Below, one piece after another: positions 8,321 through 17,910 of a stretch of DNA of 64,000 nucleotides. The notes beneath the pieces were generated by a model. That model saw nothing but the letters and a program-made list of their open reading frames with translations. It did not search any database and was not told the DNA's origin. Origin of the DNA: Streptomyces physcomitrii. GTDB taxonomy: Bacteria; Actinomycetota; Actinomycetes; Streptomycetales; Streptomycetaceae. Position 1 is the stretch's first letter. Every line of letters starts with the position of its first letter. Where the stretch lies: the NCBI RefSeq assembly GCF_012273655.1, contig NZ_JAAWWP010000004.1:248001-312000 (forward strand). The letters run 5' to 3'. The position numbers and the translations under genes are program-made.

Positions 8321-8462
8321 CGCGTACGGGCGGGGTACGCGGAGGCCGCACCGCGTACGTGCGGAGGCTCTACCGCGTACGTGTCGGGTACGCGGAAGCC
8401 TCACCGCGTACGGACGGGTGCGCGGAAGCCCCACCGCGTGCGGACGAGTGCGCGGAGCCCTA
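8321..8462. repeat. About 30-bp tandem array beginning at the hisF stop codon
   Basis: Read on the minus strand, five units begin at the hisF TAG: 8462-8434, 8433-8404, 8403-8373, 8372-8351 (short, 22 bp) and 8350-8321. Each starts T-R/G-G and ends in CGTACGCGG or a close variant. The first unit contains the stop codon itself, so the array looks like copies of the gene end extended into the spacer. Confidence 0.75.
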
Positions 8463-9224
8463 GGCGGACTGCCGCACCGGAGCGCCGGACTCCCGGAGGG
8501 CGGATTTCACCTCGCCGATGCGCAGGTCGCCGAAGTGGAAGACGGAGGCGGCGAGCACCGCGTCCGCGCCCGCGTCGACGGCGGGCGGGAAGTCGCCGAG
8601 GCGGCCCGCGCCGCCGGAGGCGATGACCGGGATGCCGACGCGGGCGCGGACCGCGCGGATCATCTCCAGGTCGTAGCCGTCCTTGGTGCCGTCCGCGTCC
8701 ATCGAGTTGAGCAGGATCTCCCCGGCGCCCAACTCGGCCGCGCGGTGGGCCCATTCGACCGCGTCCAGGCCGGTGCCCCGGCGGCCGCCGTGGGTGGTGA
8801 CCTCGAAGCCGCCGTCCGGGGTCCGGCGGGCGTCCACCGACAGGACGAGGACCTGGCGGCCGAAGCGCTCGGCGATCTCCCGGATGAGTTCGGGGCGGGC
8901 GATGGCCGCCGTGTTGACGCCCACCTTGTCGGCGCCCGCGCGCAGCAGCTTGTCCACGTCCTCGGCGGTGCGCACCCCGCCGCCGACGGTGAGCGGGATG
9001 AAGACCTGCTCGGCGGTGCGGCGGACCACGTCGTAGGTGGTCTCGCGGTCGCCGGAGGAGGCGGTGATGTCGAGGAAGGTGAGCTCGTCGGCGCCCTCGG
9101 CGTCGTAGACCTTGGCCATCTCGACCGGGTCGCCCGCGTCGCGCAGGTTCTGGAAGTTGACGCCCTTGACGACCCGGCCGCCGTCCACGTCCAGGCAGGG
9201 GATGACTCGGACCGCCAGCGTCAT
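8460..9224 (-). CDS. hisF: Imidazole glycerol phosphate synthase, cyclase subunit
   Basis: Cyclase half of IGP synthase: it uses ammonia from HisH to turn PRFAR into imidazole glycerol phosphate and AICAR. This 254-aa (beta/alpha)8 barrel has the catalytic Asp in [10 protein letters not shown] (Asp12) and the second in LSVDARR (about 130). Phosphate loops VGGGVRT and [12 protein letters not shown] are present. The ATG at 9224 overlaps the ridA stop by 4 bases (ATGA), so translation is coupled. It is the last gene of the his operon, and a tandem repeat array begins at its stop codon. Confidence 0.98.
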   Translation of the reverse strand: MTLAVRVIPCLDVDGGRVVKGVNFQNLRDAGDPVEMAKVYDAEGADELTFLDITASSGDRETTYDVVRRTAEQVFIPLTVGGGVRTAEDVDKLLRAGADKVGVNTAAIARPELIREIAERFGRQVLVLSVDARRTPDGGFEVTTHGGRRGTGLDAVEWAHRAAELGAGEILLNSMDADGTKDGYDLEMIRAVRARVGIPVIASGGAGRLGDFPPAVDAGADAVLAASVFHFGDLRIGEVKSALRESGAPVRQSA

Positions 9225-9643
9225 GGGCGCGGCGCTCCCCGGTCCTCGCGGGCGGCGGGGCGGTAGGCCTCCAGCTCGACCTCGACCAGGACCCGGGAGT
9301 CGACGAAGCCCGAGACGACGAAGAGGCTCGCGGCCGGGAGCACCGCCTCGAAGAGCTCCCGGTGGGCGCGGCCGACCGGGTCCACGTCGCGGGCGTGCAC
9401 GAGGTACATCCGGGTGCGCACCACGGAGTCGGCGCCGAGGCCGAACTCCGCGAGGGCGTCCAGGGCGTTGGTGAAGGCCGCCTTGGCCTGTTCGTAGGGG
9501 TCGCCCTCGCCGTGCAGGACGGTGCCGCTGAAGGCGGTGGTGCCCGCGACCAGGACCCGGTCGCCCGCCTCCACGGCCCGTGCCGAGCCGAAGGTCTGCT
9601 CCCAGGAGGAGCCGCTGCGTACCCGTCGTGCTGTGCCGGCCAT
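9221..9643 (-). CDS. RidA/YjgF/Rid-family protein
   Basis: A 140-aa Rid-family protein. Members hydrolyse reactive enamine/imine intermediates made by PLP enzymes. The core [20 protein letters not shown] (about 72-91) and [20 protein letters not shown] (about 108-127) match the family; the Arg equivalent to the RidA catalytic Arg105 appears to be in [10 protein letters not shown]. The ATG at 9643 overlaps the priA stop by one base (TGATG), and its own stop overlaps hisF. Being coupled between priA and hisF suggests a role in protecting histidine synthesis or a related pathway, which is inference. Confidence 0.9.
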   Translation of the reverse strand: MAGTARRVRSGSSWEQTFGSARAVEAGDRVLVAGTTAFSGTVLHGEGDPYEQAKAAFTNALDALAEFGLGADSVVRTRMYLVHARDVDPVGRAHRELFEAVLPAASLFVVSGFVDSRVLVEVELEAYRPAAREDRGAPRP

Positions 9644-10377
9644 CAGGCCACCGCCTCCAGTGCCTCTTCGAGGGTGAACGCCTTGGCGTAGAGCGCCTTG
9701 CCGACGATCGCGCCCTCGACCCCCTGCGGGACGAGCGCGGCGAGCGCCTTCAGGTCCGCGAGCGAGGAGACCCCGCCGGAGGCGACGACGGGGCGGTCGG
9801 TCGCGGCGCAGACGTCTTTGAGCAGGTCCAGGTTGGGGCCCTGGAGGGTGCCGTCCTTGGCGATGTCGGTGACGACGTAGCGGGCGCAGCCCTCGGAGTC
9901 GAGGCGGGCCAGCGTCCGGTAGAGGTCGCCGCCGTCGCGGGTCCAGCCGCGGCCGCGCAGGGTGGTACCGCGCACGTCGAGGCCGACGGCGATCTTCTCG
10001 CCGTAGGCGGCGATGATCTCGGCGACCCACTCGGGGCGCTCCAGGGCCGCGGTGCCGAGGTTGACCCGGGTGCAGCCGGTGGCGAGGGCCGCGGCGAGCG
10101 AGTCGTCGTCGCGGATGCCGCCGGACAGCTCCACCTTGACCCCGTCGGCGGCGAGGCTCTCGGCGACCTCGGCGATCAGGGCGCGGTTGTCGCCGGTGCC
10201 GAACGCCGCGTCCAGGTCGACCAGATGGAGCCACTCCGCGCCCGCGCGCTGCCAGGCCTTGGCGGCCTCCAGGGGGGCGCCGTAGGAGGTCTCCGTACCG
10301 GACTCGCCGTGTACGAGCCGGACGGCCTGGCCGTCGCGGACGTCGACGGCGGGGAGGAGTTCGAGCGTGGAAGCCAT
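9643..10377 (-). CDS. priA: Bifunctional HisA/TrpF isomerase PriA
   Basis: A (beta/alpha)8 Amadori isomerase, 244 aa. In actinobacteria lacking a separate trpF, PriA isomerises both ProFAR (His pathway) and phosphoribosyl anthranilate (Trp pathway). The two catalytic Asp are in [10 protein letters not shown] (Asp12) and [15 protein letters not shown] (about 171-176). Phosphate loops ELSGGIRDD and VASGGVSSL are clear. No trpF lies in the trp genes seen here, consistent with dual use. It starts at ATG 10377, two bases after the hisH stop, and ends overlapping ridA. Confidence 0.95.
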   Translation of the reverse strand: MASTLELLPAVDVRDGQAVRLVHGESGTETSYGAPLEAAKAWQRAGAEWLHLVDLDAAFGTGDNRALIAEVAESLAADGVKVELSGGIRDDDSLAAALATGCTRVNLGTAALERPEWVAEIIAAYGEKIAVGLDVRGTTLRGRGWTRDGGDLYRTLARLDSEGCARYVVTDIAKDGTLQGPNLDLLKDVCAATDRPVVASGGVSSLADLKALAALVPQGVEGAIVGKALYAKAFTLEEALEAVA

Positions 10378-10379
10378 GA

Positions 10380-11027
10380 TCAGAGCGTCTCGATCCAGTT
10401 GGTGAGGAGCTGGGCACCGGCGTCGCCGGACTTCTCGGGGTGGAACTGGGTGGCCCACAGGGCGCCGTTCTCGACCGCGGCCACGAAGCGCTCGCCGTGG
10501 GTCGCCCAGCTGACGAGGGGCGCGCGGATCGCGGGGTTGCCGGTCTCCAGGGTCCAGTCGTGGACGGCGTAGGAGTGGACGAAGTAGTAGCGGGTCCCGG
10601 GGTCGAGCCCGGCGAAGAGCCGGGAGCCGGCGGGCGCCTCGACGGTGTTCCAGCCCATGTGCGGGACGACCTCGGCCTTGAGCGGGCCGACGGTGCCGGG
10701 CCACTCGTCGAGGCCCGCGCACTCCTCGCCGTGCTCCACGCCGCGGCTGAAGAGGATCTGCATCCCGACGCAGATGCCGAGCACCGGGCGCCCGCCGGAC
10801 AGGCGGCGGTCGATGATCCAGTCGCCGCGCGCCGCGGTGAGGCCCTTCATGCAGGCGGCGAAGGCGCCGACGCCGGGCACGAGCAGCCCGTCGGCGTTCA
10901 TCGCGGCCTCGTAGTCGCGGGTGATCTCGACCTCGGCGCCGGCCCGGGCGAGGGCGCGCTCGGCGGAGCGGATGTTGCCGAAGCCGTAGTCGAAGACGAC
11001 GACCCTGGGTGGCCTCGCGGTGCTCAA
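10380..11027 (-). CDS. hisH: Imidazole glycerol phosphate synthase, glutamine amidotransferase subunit
   Basis: Class I glutaminase that supplies ammonia to HisF. The triad is seen as the nucleophile elbow [11 protein letters not shown] (Cys at about 84) and QFHPEKSG (His and Glu at about 198-200). Start choice: the first in-frame ATG (11033) directly abuts GGAGGT and cannot use it, whereas TTG at 11027 stands 6 nt from GGAGGT and overlaps the upstream stop as TTGA. I therefore call TTG 11027, giving 215 aa beginning [15 protein letters not shown], like other Streptomyces HisH proteins. Confidence 0.95.
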   Translation of the reverse strand: MSTARPPRVVVFDYGFGNIRSAERALARAGAEVEITRDYEAAMNADGLLVPGVGAFAACMKGLTAARGDWIIDRRLSGGRPVLGICVGMQILFSRGVEHGEECAGLDEWPGTVGPLKAEVVPHMGWNTVEAPAGSRLFAGLDPGTRYYFVHSYAVHDWTLETGNPAIRAPLVSWATHGERFVAAVENGALWATQFHPEKSGDAGAQLLTNWIETL

Positions 11028-11188
11028 TTCCATACCTCCAGCCTCATCACCCCGGCGAGCAGGCACATGCCGGCGCCGATCGAGAGCAGGACGATCAGGC
11101 TCTTCGGCATCTCCTGCTTGACGAAGGAGTAGATGCCGCCGAGCAGGAACAGACCGACGACGATCAGCAGCGTGGAAAGACCGTTCAC
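11024..11188 (-). CDS. 54-aa membrane microprotein inside the his operon
   Basis: GTG at 11188 overlaps the hisB stop (GTGA) and its own stop overlaps the hisH start (TTGA), so it is translationally coupled on both sides; AAAGGG precedes the GTG by six bases. The product has two hydrophobic helices (about 4-20 and 28-48) split by KQEMPKS and ends EVWN. No known domain is recognised. Position and coupling argue strongly that it is a real gene. Function is unknown; a link to histidine synthesis is suggested only by context. Confidence 0.8.
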   Translation of the reverse strand: MNGLSTLLIVVGLFLLGGIYSFVKQEMPKSLIVLLSIGAGMCLLAGVMRLEVWN

Positions 11189-11778
11189 AGCGCACCCTTT
11201 GTGGAAGGAAGGATTCCGGCGGCGCGCGCGTCGCGCTCGCTCGCGTAGCGCAGGGCCCGTGCCAGGGCCTTGAACTGGCACTCCACGATGTGGTGCGCGT
11301 TGCGTCCGTAGGGCACGTGCACATGCAGGGCGACCTGCGCCTGGGCGACGAAGGACTCCAGGATGTGCCGGGTCATGGTGGTGTCGTAGGAGCCGATCAT
11401 CGGCGCCATGTTCTCAGGCTCGGTGTGCACCAGGTACGGCCGCCCCGAGAGATCCACGGTGACCTGGGCGAGGGACTCGTCCAGCGGGACCGTGCAGTTG
11501 CCGAAGCGGTAGATGCCGACCTTGTCGCCGAGGGCCTGCCTGAAGGCGGCGCCGAGCGCGAGGGAGGTGTCCTCGATGGTGTGGTGGGTGTCGATGTGCA
11601 GGTCGCCCTCGGTCTTCACGGTGAGGTCGAAGAGGCCGTGGCGGCCGAGCTGGTCGAGCATGTGGTCGAAGAAGCCGACGCCCGTGGAGATCTCGGTGCG
11701 CCCGGTGCCGTCGAGGTCGATCTCGACGAGGACGGAGGTCTCCTTCGTGGTCCGCTCGGTGCGTCCGGTGCGGCTCAT
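11185..11778 (-). CDS. hisB: Imidazoleglycerol-phosphate dehydratase
   Basis: Mn-dependent dehydratase making imidazole acetol phosphate from IGP. The 197-aa monofunctional form has no phosphatase domain. Both metal-binding His motifs are present: [14 protein letters not shown] (about 73-86) and [17 protein letters not shown] (about 165-181), together with [16 protein letters not shown] (about 34-49). The ATG at 11778 overlaps the hisC stop (ATGA). It is followed by the microprotein gene rather than directly by hisH. Confidence 0.98.
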   Translation of the reverse strand: MSRTGRTERTTKETSVLVEIDLDGTGRTEISTGVGFFDHMLDQLGRHGLFDLTVKTEGDLHIDTHHTIEDTSLALGAAFRQALGDKVGIYRFGNCTVPLDESLAQVTVDLSGRPYLVHTEPENMAPMIGSYDTTMTRHILESFVAQAQVALHVHVPYGRNAHHIVECQFKALARALRYASERDARAAGILPSTKGAL

Positions 11779-12920
11779 GCTGTTCCCGCCTCGTCTTCCT
11801 TGATCAGTGCGCGTGCCGCGTCGAGGAACGCGTCGTTCTCCGTGGGGGTCCCGGCGCTGACCCGCAGCCTGCCGGGGACGCCGTTGTCCCGTACGAGCAC
11901 CCCGCGCGCCAGGAAACCCTCCCAGAGCGCGTGCGCCTCCCGCGGCTCGCCACCCGGGGCGGGGATGCCGAACTGGACGAAGTTGGCGTCCGAGGCGGTG
12001 ACCTCGTACCCCGCGGCGCGCAGTTCGGTGACCAGGCGGTCCCGCTCGGCCTTCAGCTGCTCGACATAGCCGAGCAGGGTGTCGGTGTGTTCGAGGGCCG
12101 CGAGCGCGGTGGCCTGGGTGATCGCCGAGAGGTGGTACGGCAGCCGCACCAGCTGGACCGCGTCGACGACCGCCGGGTCGGCGGCCAGGTAGCCGAGGCG
12201 CAGCCCGGCCGCGCCGAAGGCCTTCGACATGGTCCGCGAGATCACCAGATGCGGGCGCCCGGCGAGCAGCGGCAGCAGCGAGTCCCCGTGGCTGAACTCC
12301 ACATAGGCCTCGTCCACGATCACCATCGAGGGCTTCACGGACTGCGCCGCCTCGTAGAGCGCGAGGACGGTCTCGGCCGGGACCGCGTTGCCGGTCGGGT
12401 TGTTGGGCGTGGTCACGAAGACCACGTCCGGCCGGTTCTCGGCGATGGTGCGGGCGGCGCTCTCCGGGTCCAGGGTGAAGTCCCCGGCGCGCGGCCCGGA
12501 GATCCAGCCGGTGCCGGTGCCCCGGGCGATCAGCCCGTGCATGGAGTACGAGGGCTCGAAGCCGAGCGCGGTGCGGCCGGGGCCGCCGAAGGCCTGGAGC
12601 AGCTGCTGGATGACCTCGTTGGAGCCGTTGGCGGCCCAGACGTTCTCCGGGGCGACCGGGTGCCCGCCGGTGCGGCTGAGGTAGGCGGCGAGCCGGGTGC
12701 GCAGCTCCACCGCGTCCCGGTCCGGGTAGCGGTTGAGTCCGCGCGCCGCCTCCCGCACCCGCTCCGCGATCCGCTCGACGAGGGGCTCGGGCAGCGGGTA
12801 CGGGTTCTCGTTGGTGTTGAGGCGTACCGGTACGTCCAACTGCGGTGCGCCGTAAGGGGACTTGCCGCGCAGCTCGGCGCGGATGGGCAGCGCGTCGATA
12901 CGGCTGGTGGACTCGCTCAC
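11775..12920 (-). CDS. hisC: Histidinol-phosphate aminotransferase
   Basis: PLP-dependent class II aminotransferase of 381 aa that converts imidazole acetol phosphate to histidinol phosphate. Visible are [11 protein letters not shown] near the N-terminus, NPTGNAVP (about 168), DEAYVEFS (about 198) and the PLP-Lys motif [17 protein letters not shown] (Lys at about 233), then [12 protein letters not shown] near the end. The GTG at 12920 overlaps the hisD stop (GTGA). The window has no separate histidinol phosphatase. Confidence 0.98.
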   Translation of the reverse strand: MSESTSRIDALPIRAELRGKSPYGAPQLDVPVRLNTNENPYPLPEPLVERIAERVREAARGLNRYPDRDAVELRTRLAAYLSRTGGHPVAPENVWAANGSNEVIQQLLQAFGGPGRTALGFEPSYSMHGLIARGTGTGWISGPRAGDFTLDPESAARTIAENRPDVVFVTTPNNPTGNAVPAETVLALYEAAQSVKPSMVIVDEAYVEFSHGDSLLPLLAGRPHLVISRTMSKAFGAAGLRLGYLAADPAVVDAVQLVRLPYHLSAITQATALAALEHTDTLLGYVEQLKAERDRLVTELRAAGYEVTASDANFVQFGIPAPGGEPREAHALWEGFLARGVLVRDNGVPGRLRVSAGTPTENDAFLDAARALIKEDEAGTA

Positions 12921-14332
12921 TGGCCCGGCACCTTCCCGTCGCCGCGCTGATCCGGTCCGGCTCCACCCAGCTGATCCGGTCCGGCTCCGCCCAGCGCATC
13001 CGGTCCGGCTCCGCCGAAACGCGCCTTGATGGCGGCGCCGTGCGCGGGCAGATCCTCGGCCTCGGCGAGGGTGACCACGTGGTGTGCCACCTCGGCGAGC
13101 GCGTCCCGGCTGTAGTCGACCAGGTGGATGCCGCGCAGGAAGGACTGCACGGACAGGCCCGAGGAGTGGCAGGCGCAACCGCCGGTGGGCAGCACGTGGT
13201 TGGAGCCGGCGCAGTAGTCGCCGAGCGAGACCGGCGCCCAGGGGCCGAGGAAGACAGCGCCCGCGTTGCGCACCTTTTCGGCCACCGCGGTGGGCTCGGC
13301 GGTCTGGATCTCCAGGTGCTCGGCCCCGTAGGCGTTGACGACCCGGAGGCCCTCCTCGATCCCGTCGACGAGGACGATCGCGGACTGCCGGCCGGCCAGC
13401 GCCGGGGCGATCCGGTCCTCGACGTGCTTGCTCGCGGCGACCTGCGGGACGAGTTCCTTCTCGACCCGGTCCGCGAGCTCGGTGGAGTCGGTGACCAGGA
13501 CGGCGGCGGCCAGCGGGTCGTGCTCGGCCTGGCTGATCAGGTCGGCGGCCACGTGCACCGGGTCGGCGGTGGCGTCCGCGAGGATCGCGATCTCGGTCGG
13601 GCCCGCCTCGGCGTCGATGCCGATCCGGCCGGTGAAGTAGCGCTTGGCGGCGGCGACCCAGATGTTGCCGGGCCCGGTGACCATGTCCGCGGGCGCGCAG
13701 CCCTCCTCCTCGCCCGGGCGCTCGGTGCCGTAGGCGAACATCGCGACCGCCTGGGCGCCGCCCACCGCGTAGACCTCGTCGATGCCGAGCAGCGCGCAGG
13801 CCGCGAGGATCGTCGGGTGCGGCAGTCCGCCGAACTCCTTCTGCGGCGGGCTGGCCAGCGCCATCGAGGGCACCCCGGCCTCCTGCGCCGGGACCGCGTT
13901 CATGATCACGGAGGAGGGGTACACGGAGCGTCCGCCCGGCGCGTAGAGGCCGACGCGGTCCACCGGCACCCACTTCTCGGTCACCGTGCCGCCGGGGACC
14001 ACCTGGGTGGTGTGGGCCGGGCGGCGCTGGGCGCGGTGCACCAGGCGGGCGCGGCGGATCGACTCCTCCAGGGCGGCGCGGACGGCGGGTTCGAGCCCGG
14101 CCAGCGCCTCGGTGAGCGCCTCGGCGGGCACCCGGACCCGCTCCAGGCGCACGCCGTCGAATTTCTCCGCGTAGTCGATCAGCGCCGCGTTCCCCCGATG
14201 GTGCACGTCCTCGCAGAGGGGGCGCACCTTGTCCAGGGCGGCCGCGACGTCGAAGTCGGCACGGGGCAGCAGGTCGCGCAGGGCGGCACCCTCCAGGAGG
14301 GCCTCGCCGCGCAGATCGATTCGGGAGATCAC
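12917..14332 (-). CDS. hisD: Histidinol dehydrogenase
   Basis: Zn/NAD enzyme that oxidises histidinol to histidine in two steps. Family motifs include [47 protein letters not shown] and [13 protein letters not shown]. Homology begins at VISRIDLRG, so GTG 14332 is used (471 aa). The protein is longer than the usual roughly 440 aa because the C-terminus carries three copies of an 8-residue GAGPDxLG unit encoded by a 24-bp tandem repeat. It is the first gene of the his operon, divergent from the gene at 14602; the 269-nt gap between them must hold both promoters. Confidence 0.97.
   Translation of the reverse strand: MISRIDLRGEALLEGAALRDLLPRADFDVAAALDKVRPLCEDVHHRGNAALIDYAEKFDGVRLERVRVPAEALTEALAGLEPAVRAALEESIRRARLVHRAQRRPAHTTQVVPGGTVTEKWVPVDRVGLYAPGGRSVYPSSVIMNAVPAQEAGVPSMALASPPQKEFGGLPHPTILAACALLGIDEVYAVGGAQAVAMFAYGTERPGEEEGCAPADMVTGPGNIWVAAAKRYFTGRIGIDAEAGPTEIAILADATADPVHVAADLISQAEHDPLAAAVLVTDSTELADRVEKELVPQVAASKHVEDRIAPALAGRQSAIVLVDGIEEGLRVVNAYGAEHLEIQTAEPTAVAEKVRNAGAVFLGPWAPVSLGDYCAGSNHVLPTGGCACHSSGLSVQSFLRGIHLVDYSRDALAEVAHHVVTLAEAEDLPAHGAAIKARFGGAGPDALGGAGPDQLGGAGPDQRGDGKVPGQ
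12947..13017. repeat. 24-bp tandem repeat in the 3' end of hisD
   Basis: Units 12947-12970, 12971-12994 and 12995-13017 share GATCCGGTCCGGCTCC (third copy GCATCC...). Being 24 bp they keep the frame and add GAGPDxLG units to the HisD tail, about 10 codons before the stop. Confidence 0.85.
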
Positions 14333-14601
14333 GTGGCCAATTCTCTCAGACCCGCGAGACCGCCCGTCGCGCCGTTCCACTGGCTGATACGCCGCGCCCC
14401 GGCAGGTACCGGCATGCTTCGGACAGTGGCCGAAAGCCGTCCCCCAAAGGTCCCGGAAGATCCCCTTCACCACTAGCGTTCGGCGTTCAAGCGGTCACCG
14501 AGCGGGCATGACGCTGGTGGGCCGTACATGTGCGCGGGGCCGCAGCGCGGGAGCCGCCGGACCTCAACCGCCGCACAGCATGGGGGAAGGGACGAGGGTA
14601 C

Positions 14602-16173
14602 GTGGTCGACGTCACCGAGGTCGGAGATCCGCCGGACTGGCTGACCGCGGCGGAGATCGGCATGTGGCAGGCCTTCCGCAACGGCAGCGTCTACGACCTG
14701 CGCACCCACGACACGGTCGTCGACGACCCGCACGGCGGCCACCCCTGGGGCCCCGAACGCACCGTCCGCGCCCGCATCCTGTGCATGCTGCTGCTCGACG
14801 GCCCGCCCCCGCTCTCCGGCCGGGTCTCCTCCCTCAAGCTCCAGGGCCTGCAGATCATCGGCGTCATGGACCTCGCGGGCGGCGTGGTCGATCCGTACGT
14901 GGAGATGAAGGGCTGCCGCTTCGAGAAGGAGATCCTGCTGCCCGAGGCGCGGTTCTCCACCCTGCGCATGGTCGACTGCTCGATCCCGCGCCTGGAGGGC
15001 GCCCGGCTGCACACCGAGGGCGATCTGCATCTGCCGCGCTGCCGCCTGCACAACGGCATGCGCCTGAGCGACGCCCATATCGGCACCGACCTGCTGCTCA
15101 ACCAGGCGATCGTCTACCGGGACCGGCGCGGCCGCTCGATCATGGCCGACGGGCTCAACGTCGGCCAGGACCTCCAGGCCGAGATGATGGAGTCGCACGG
15201 CGAGCTGAGCCTGCGCGGCGCCCAGGTCGGCGTCTCGCTCAGCCTGCGCGGCAGCCACCTCGCCAACCCCTACGGCCGCCGGGCGCTCAACGCCCCCCAG
15301 CTGACCGTGGAGCGCAGCCTCTACCTGACCCCGGCCAGCCTCGGCAACACCCTGCAGACCGGCGGCACCCCGGCCCGCGGCACCCGCATCCAGCGCTTCG
15401 AGTGCCAGGGCGGGCTGCGCCTGGACGACGGCCGGTTCGGCGACGCCGTCGACCTCGACCAGGCCCGCTTCGCCCTGGAGAACGACCAGGAACTCTCGCT
15501 GCGCCGCATCCAGACCCCCGAGCTGCGCTTCACCTGCGAGCGCCCGCGCCGCGGCCAGGTGGTGCTCTCCGGCGCCAAGGTCGTCAACCTGGTCGACAAG
15601 TCGACCAGTTGGCCGGGCGTCGGCGGCCTCCGCCTCGGCGGCTTCACCTACGAGAACCTCGTACCGCGCGGCTCCTTCCCGCTCAGCCGCCGCATCGAGT
15701 GGGTCTCCGCGGCCACCGCCGAGTACAACCCCGAGCCCTACGAGAAGCTCGCCACCGTCCTGCGCACCACCGGCGAGGACGCCGACGCCCGCGAGGTGCT
15801 CCTCGCCAAGCAGCGCCGACGCCGCGAGACCCTGCCGCTGGCCGGAAAACTCTGGGGCTACGCCCAGGACTGGACGGTCGCCTACGGATACCGGCCCGGC
15901 CGCGCCGCGGTGTGGATGGCGGTGCTCTGGGCGGTCAGTGCCTTCGCCTTCGCGCACGCCCCGCACCCCTCGCTCAAGGGCGAGGAGCACCCGGACTGGA
16001 ACGCCGCGCTCTTCGCCCTGGACCTGCTGCTCCCGGTGATCGATCTGGGCCAGGACGGCTACTGGCGGATGAGCGGCCCCTGGCAGTGGGCCTCCACCAC
16101 CCTGATCCTGCTCGGCTGGATCCTCGCCACGACGGTCGCGGCGGGGGCGACGCGGATGCTGCGGCGGGGTTAG
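14602..16173 (+). CDS. Beta-helix-like membrane protein, function unknown
   Basis: A 523-aa protein. Residues about 60-380 form short repeats rich in A-x-I/L-x-x-x-L patterns (for example LQGLQIIGVMDLAGG, LRMVDCSIPRLEGA, GTDLLLNQAIV), typical of a right-handed beta-helix or pentapeptide-like solenoid. After a charged linker (KQRRRRETL, about 412), two or three hydrophobic helices follow (about 436-452, 470-485 and 500-518). No cofactor site is visible, so oxidoreductase labels given to relatives are not supported. The GTG at 14602, after GAAGGGACGAGGGTAC, is chosen as start. It is divergent from hisD and convergent with the LuxR-type gene. Confidence 0.75.
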   Translation: MVDVTEVGDPPDWLTAAEIGMWQAFRNGSVYDLRTHDTVVDDPHGGHPWGPERTVRARILCMLLLDGPPPLSGRVSSLKLQGLQIIGVMDLAGGVVDPYVEMKGCRFEKEILLPEARFSTLRMVDCSIPRLEGARLHTEGDLHLPRCRLHNGMRLSDAHIGTDLLLNQAIVYRDRRGRSIMADGLNVGQDLQAEMMESHGELSLRGAQVGVSLSLRGSHLANPYGRRALNAPQLTVERSLYLTPASLGNTLQTGGTPARGTRIQRFECQGGLRLDDGRFGDAVDLDQARFALENDQELSLRRIQTPELRFTCERPRRGQVVLSGAKVVNLVDKSTSWPGVGGLRLGGFTYENLVPRGSFPLSRRIEWVSAATAEYNPEPYEKLATVLRTTGEDADAREVLLAKQRRRRETLPLAGKLWGYAQDWTVAYGYRPGRAAVWMAVLWAVSAFAFAHAPHPSLKGEEHPDWNAALFALDLLLPVIDLGQDGYWRMSGPWQWASTTLILLGWILATTVAAGATRMLRRG

Positions 16174-16179
16174 CGCCCT

Positions 16180-16207
16180 TCGTACGGATCGACTCGTACG
16201 GATCGAC
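16180..16207. repeat. 14-bp direct repeat, two copies
   Basis: TCGTACGGATCGAC is repeated head to tail at 16180-16193 and 16194-16207, six bases after the stop of the beta-helix gene, in the spacer between convergent genes. Confidence 0.7.
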
Positions 16208-16280
16208 CGCGTCCGGCCGACGGCGCGTCCGGGCCGCTCGCCGCCCCGGTGTCAGGCGCCCGGCGGTGCTGGGGGTGTCT

Positions 16281-17756
16281 TCACGGTCCCTGGACCCCGG
16301 CCTCCCTGGCGAGTGCCGCGGCCTCGCCCCGGGAGGCGGCGCCCAGCTTGCCCAGGATGTTGGCGACGTGGAACTTCACCGTCGACTCGCTGATGTGCAG
16401 CTCGGCGGCGATGGCCCGGTTGCGCAGCCCGCGGGTGAGCAGGCCGAGGACCTCCAGCTCCCGGGGGTGCAGTTCCGCGAGCGGTCCCGGGGCGGGGGCG
16501 GTGAGCGGGCCGAGCGGGAGCGCCGCGGTGACGGTGGTGCCCCAGCCGGGTTCGGCGTCCACGGTGAGCGTGCCGCCGAGCGCGTCGAGCAGTTCGCCCA
16601 CCCGGTGCGCGCCGAGCGAGTCCGCGTCGAGCGTGCCGGGCCCGTCGTCGCGGACCACCACCCGCAGCCGGTCCGCCGCGGTGTGCCAGCGCAGCCGGAG
16701 GCGGCGCACCCCGTCCTGCTCCAGCATCGCGAGGACGGTGGCCCGGGTGGCGGCGCCCGCGGTGTGGGCGAGGTCGGAGGGGACCGTACGGTCCGGTTCG
16801 GGGGCCCGCAGCTCCAGGCGGACGCTGCCGAAGCGCAGCAGCGGGCGCAGTTCGGCGGCGCTGCGGGCGAAGGCCTCGGCGAGGCTCTCCTCGGACAGGC
16901 CCCGGTCCCACTCGGCGTAGGAGCGCAGCGCGAGCAGCGCGGAGAGAGCGAGTTCGGTGGCGGCCGCGCGGGCCTGGCCGTCCCCGAGCGCGGGCGCGCG
17001 CAGGGTGGTGAGCAGACCGGTGAGGGTGGCGGAGTGCGCGGCGGCGAGTTCGGCGGTCACCCGGCCGCGCTCGCTGGCGGCGGCCCTGGACCGGCCGAGC
17101 TGGGCGGGCTCCGGCGCCAGGGCGCGGCGCAGCTCCCGGGCGGTCACCAGGTCCCAGAGCCGCTGGACCAGCCGGAGGACGGGCGCGGGCACCGGCTGGC
17201 CGGAGACCTCGGCGAGCACCAGCAGGGCACCCGCGCCGCCGGCCTCCCGGGAGGCCACCGCGAGCACCCGGCGCGCCTCGCCCGCCAGCTGTGCGGCGCC
17301 CTGCCACGGCCGGTCGACCGGCACGGTGGCCGCCAGCCGCCCCAGCTCGGAGCCGGTGACCCGCGCGGCGAGCTCCCGGTCCCCGGCGGTCTTCAGCGGG
17401 GAGTGCGCGCAGTAGCCGCTGAGTTCGGCGGCGGCGCGGTGCGGCACCAGGGCGCCCAGTTCCGCCGACAGCCGCCCGAGCGTCTCGCCCAGCGGCGCCC
17501 CGAGCACCCGGGTCGCGGCGGCGAGCACGGCGGCCGGGTCGGTCCAGTCGGGGACGGGGACGGAGACGGAGACGCGCCCGGTCCCGACGCCCTCGGGCCC
17601 CGCGGCCGGCTCCTCCGCACGGTCGGCCGCCTCCGCCGCACGGTCGGCCGACTCCTCCACGGGGTCGACCAGTTCCTCTGCACGGGCGGCCGACTGCTGC
17701 TCCACGTGGTCGGCCGGTTCCTTCGTACGGTCGGCCGACTCCTCCGCATGGTCCAT
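16281..17756 (-). CDS. HATPase-like and LuxR-HTH transcriptional regulator
   Basis: A 491-aa cytoplasmic protein. Residues 1-50 are charged heptad-like repeats (EESADRA type). About 65-230 may be a GAF-like sensory region (weak). At about 345-415 there is a GHKL ATPase-like segment with RDDGPGTLD (G1-box-like) and [12 protein letters not shown] (G2-like). The C-terminal about 425-485 is a LuxR/GerE helix-turn-helix: [20 protein letters not shown] and [17 protein letters not shown]. So sensor-kinase-like and DNA-binding parts lie in one chain, with no receiver domain. ATG 17756 begins [10 protein letters not shown]; a GTG nine bases earlier is possible. No target is evident. Confidence 0.8.
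   Translation of the reverse strand: MDHAEESADRTKEPADHVEQQSAARAEELVDPVEESADRAAEAADRAEEPAAGPEGVGTGRVSVSVPVPDWTDPAAVLAAATRVLGAPLGETLGRLSAELGALVPHRAAAELSGYCAHSPLKTAGDRELAARVTGSELGRLAATVPVDRPWQGAAQLAGEARRVLAVASREAGGAGALLVLAEVSGQPVPAPVLRLVQRLWDLVTARELRRALAPEPAQLGRSRAAASERGRVTAELAAAHSATLTGLLTTLRAPALGDGQARAAATELALSALLALRSYAEWDRGLSEESLAEAFARSAAELRPLLRFGSVRLELRAPEPDRTVPSDLAHTAGAATRATVLAMLEQDGVRRLRLRWHTAADRLRVVVRDDGPGTLDADSLGAHRVGELLDALGGTLTVDAEPGWGTTVTAALPLGPLTAPAPGPLAELHPRELEVLGLLTRGLRNRAIAAELHISESTVKFHVANILGKLGAASRGEAAALAREAGVQGP
17611..17756. repeat. 21-bp coding minisatellite
   Basis: Six to seven degenerate 21-bp units (for example TCCTCCGCACGGTCGGCCGCC) run through the 5' end of the regulator gene and encode the heptads [28 protein letters not shown] and AEAADRA. 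One unit carries a 3-bp insertion. Confidence 0.8.
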
Positions 17757-17910
17757 GCCCTCCACCGTAGTCAGGCGCCCCGGGCGGCGGCCTGGTCTTC
17801 CGGCCGGGTGGAACCGGCCGTACGACGGGGCGGCCCGCGTCCCGGGCGGGAGCAGGCTGGGTGGCGCAGGCTGGAGAACGGACCCGGCCCCGACCGAACC
17901 AGGAGCCCCC

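Noticed and set aside
8321..8462. CRISPR array
   Set aside because: Units are contiguous with no unique spacers and no cas genes are near.
14602..16173. Oxidoreductase annotation
   Set aside because: No nucleotide, flavin or metal site is visible; the fold looks like a solenoid with membrane helices.
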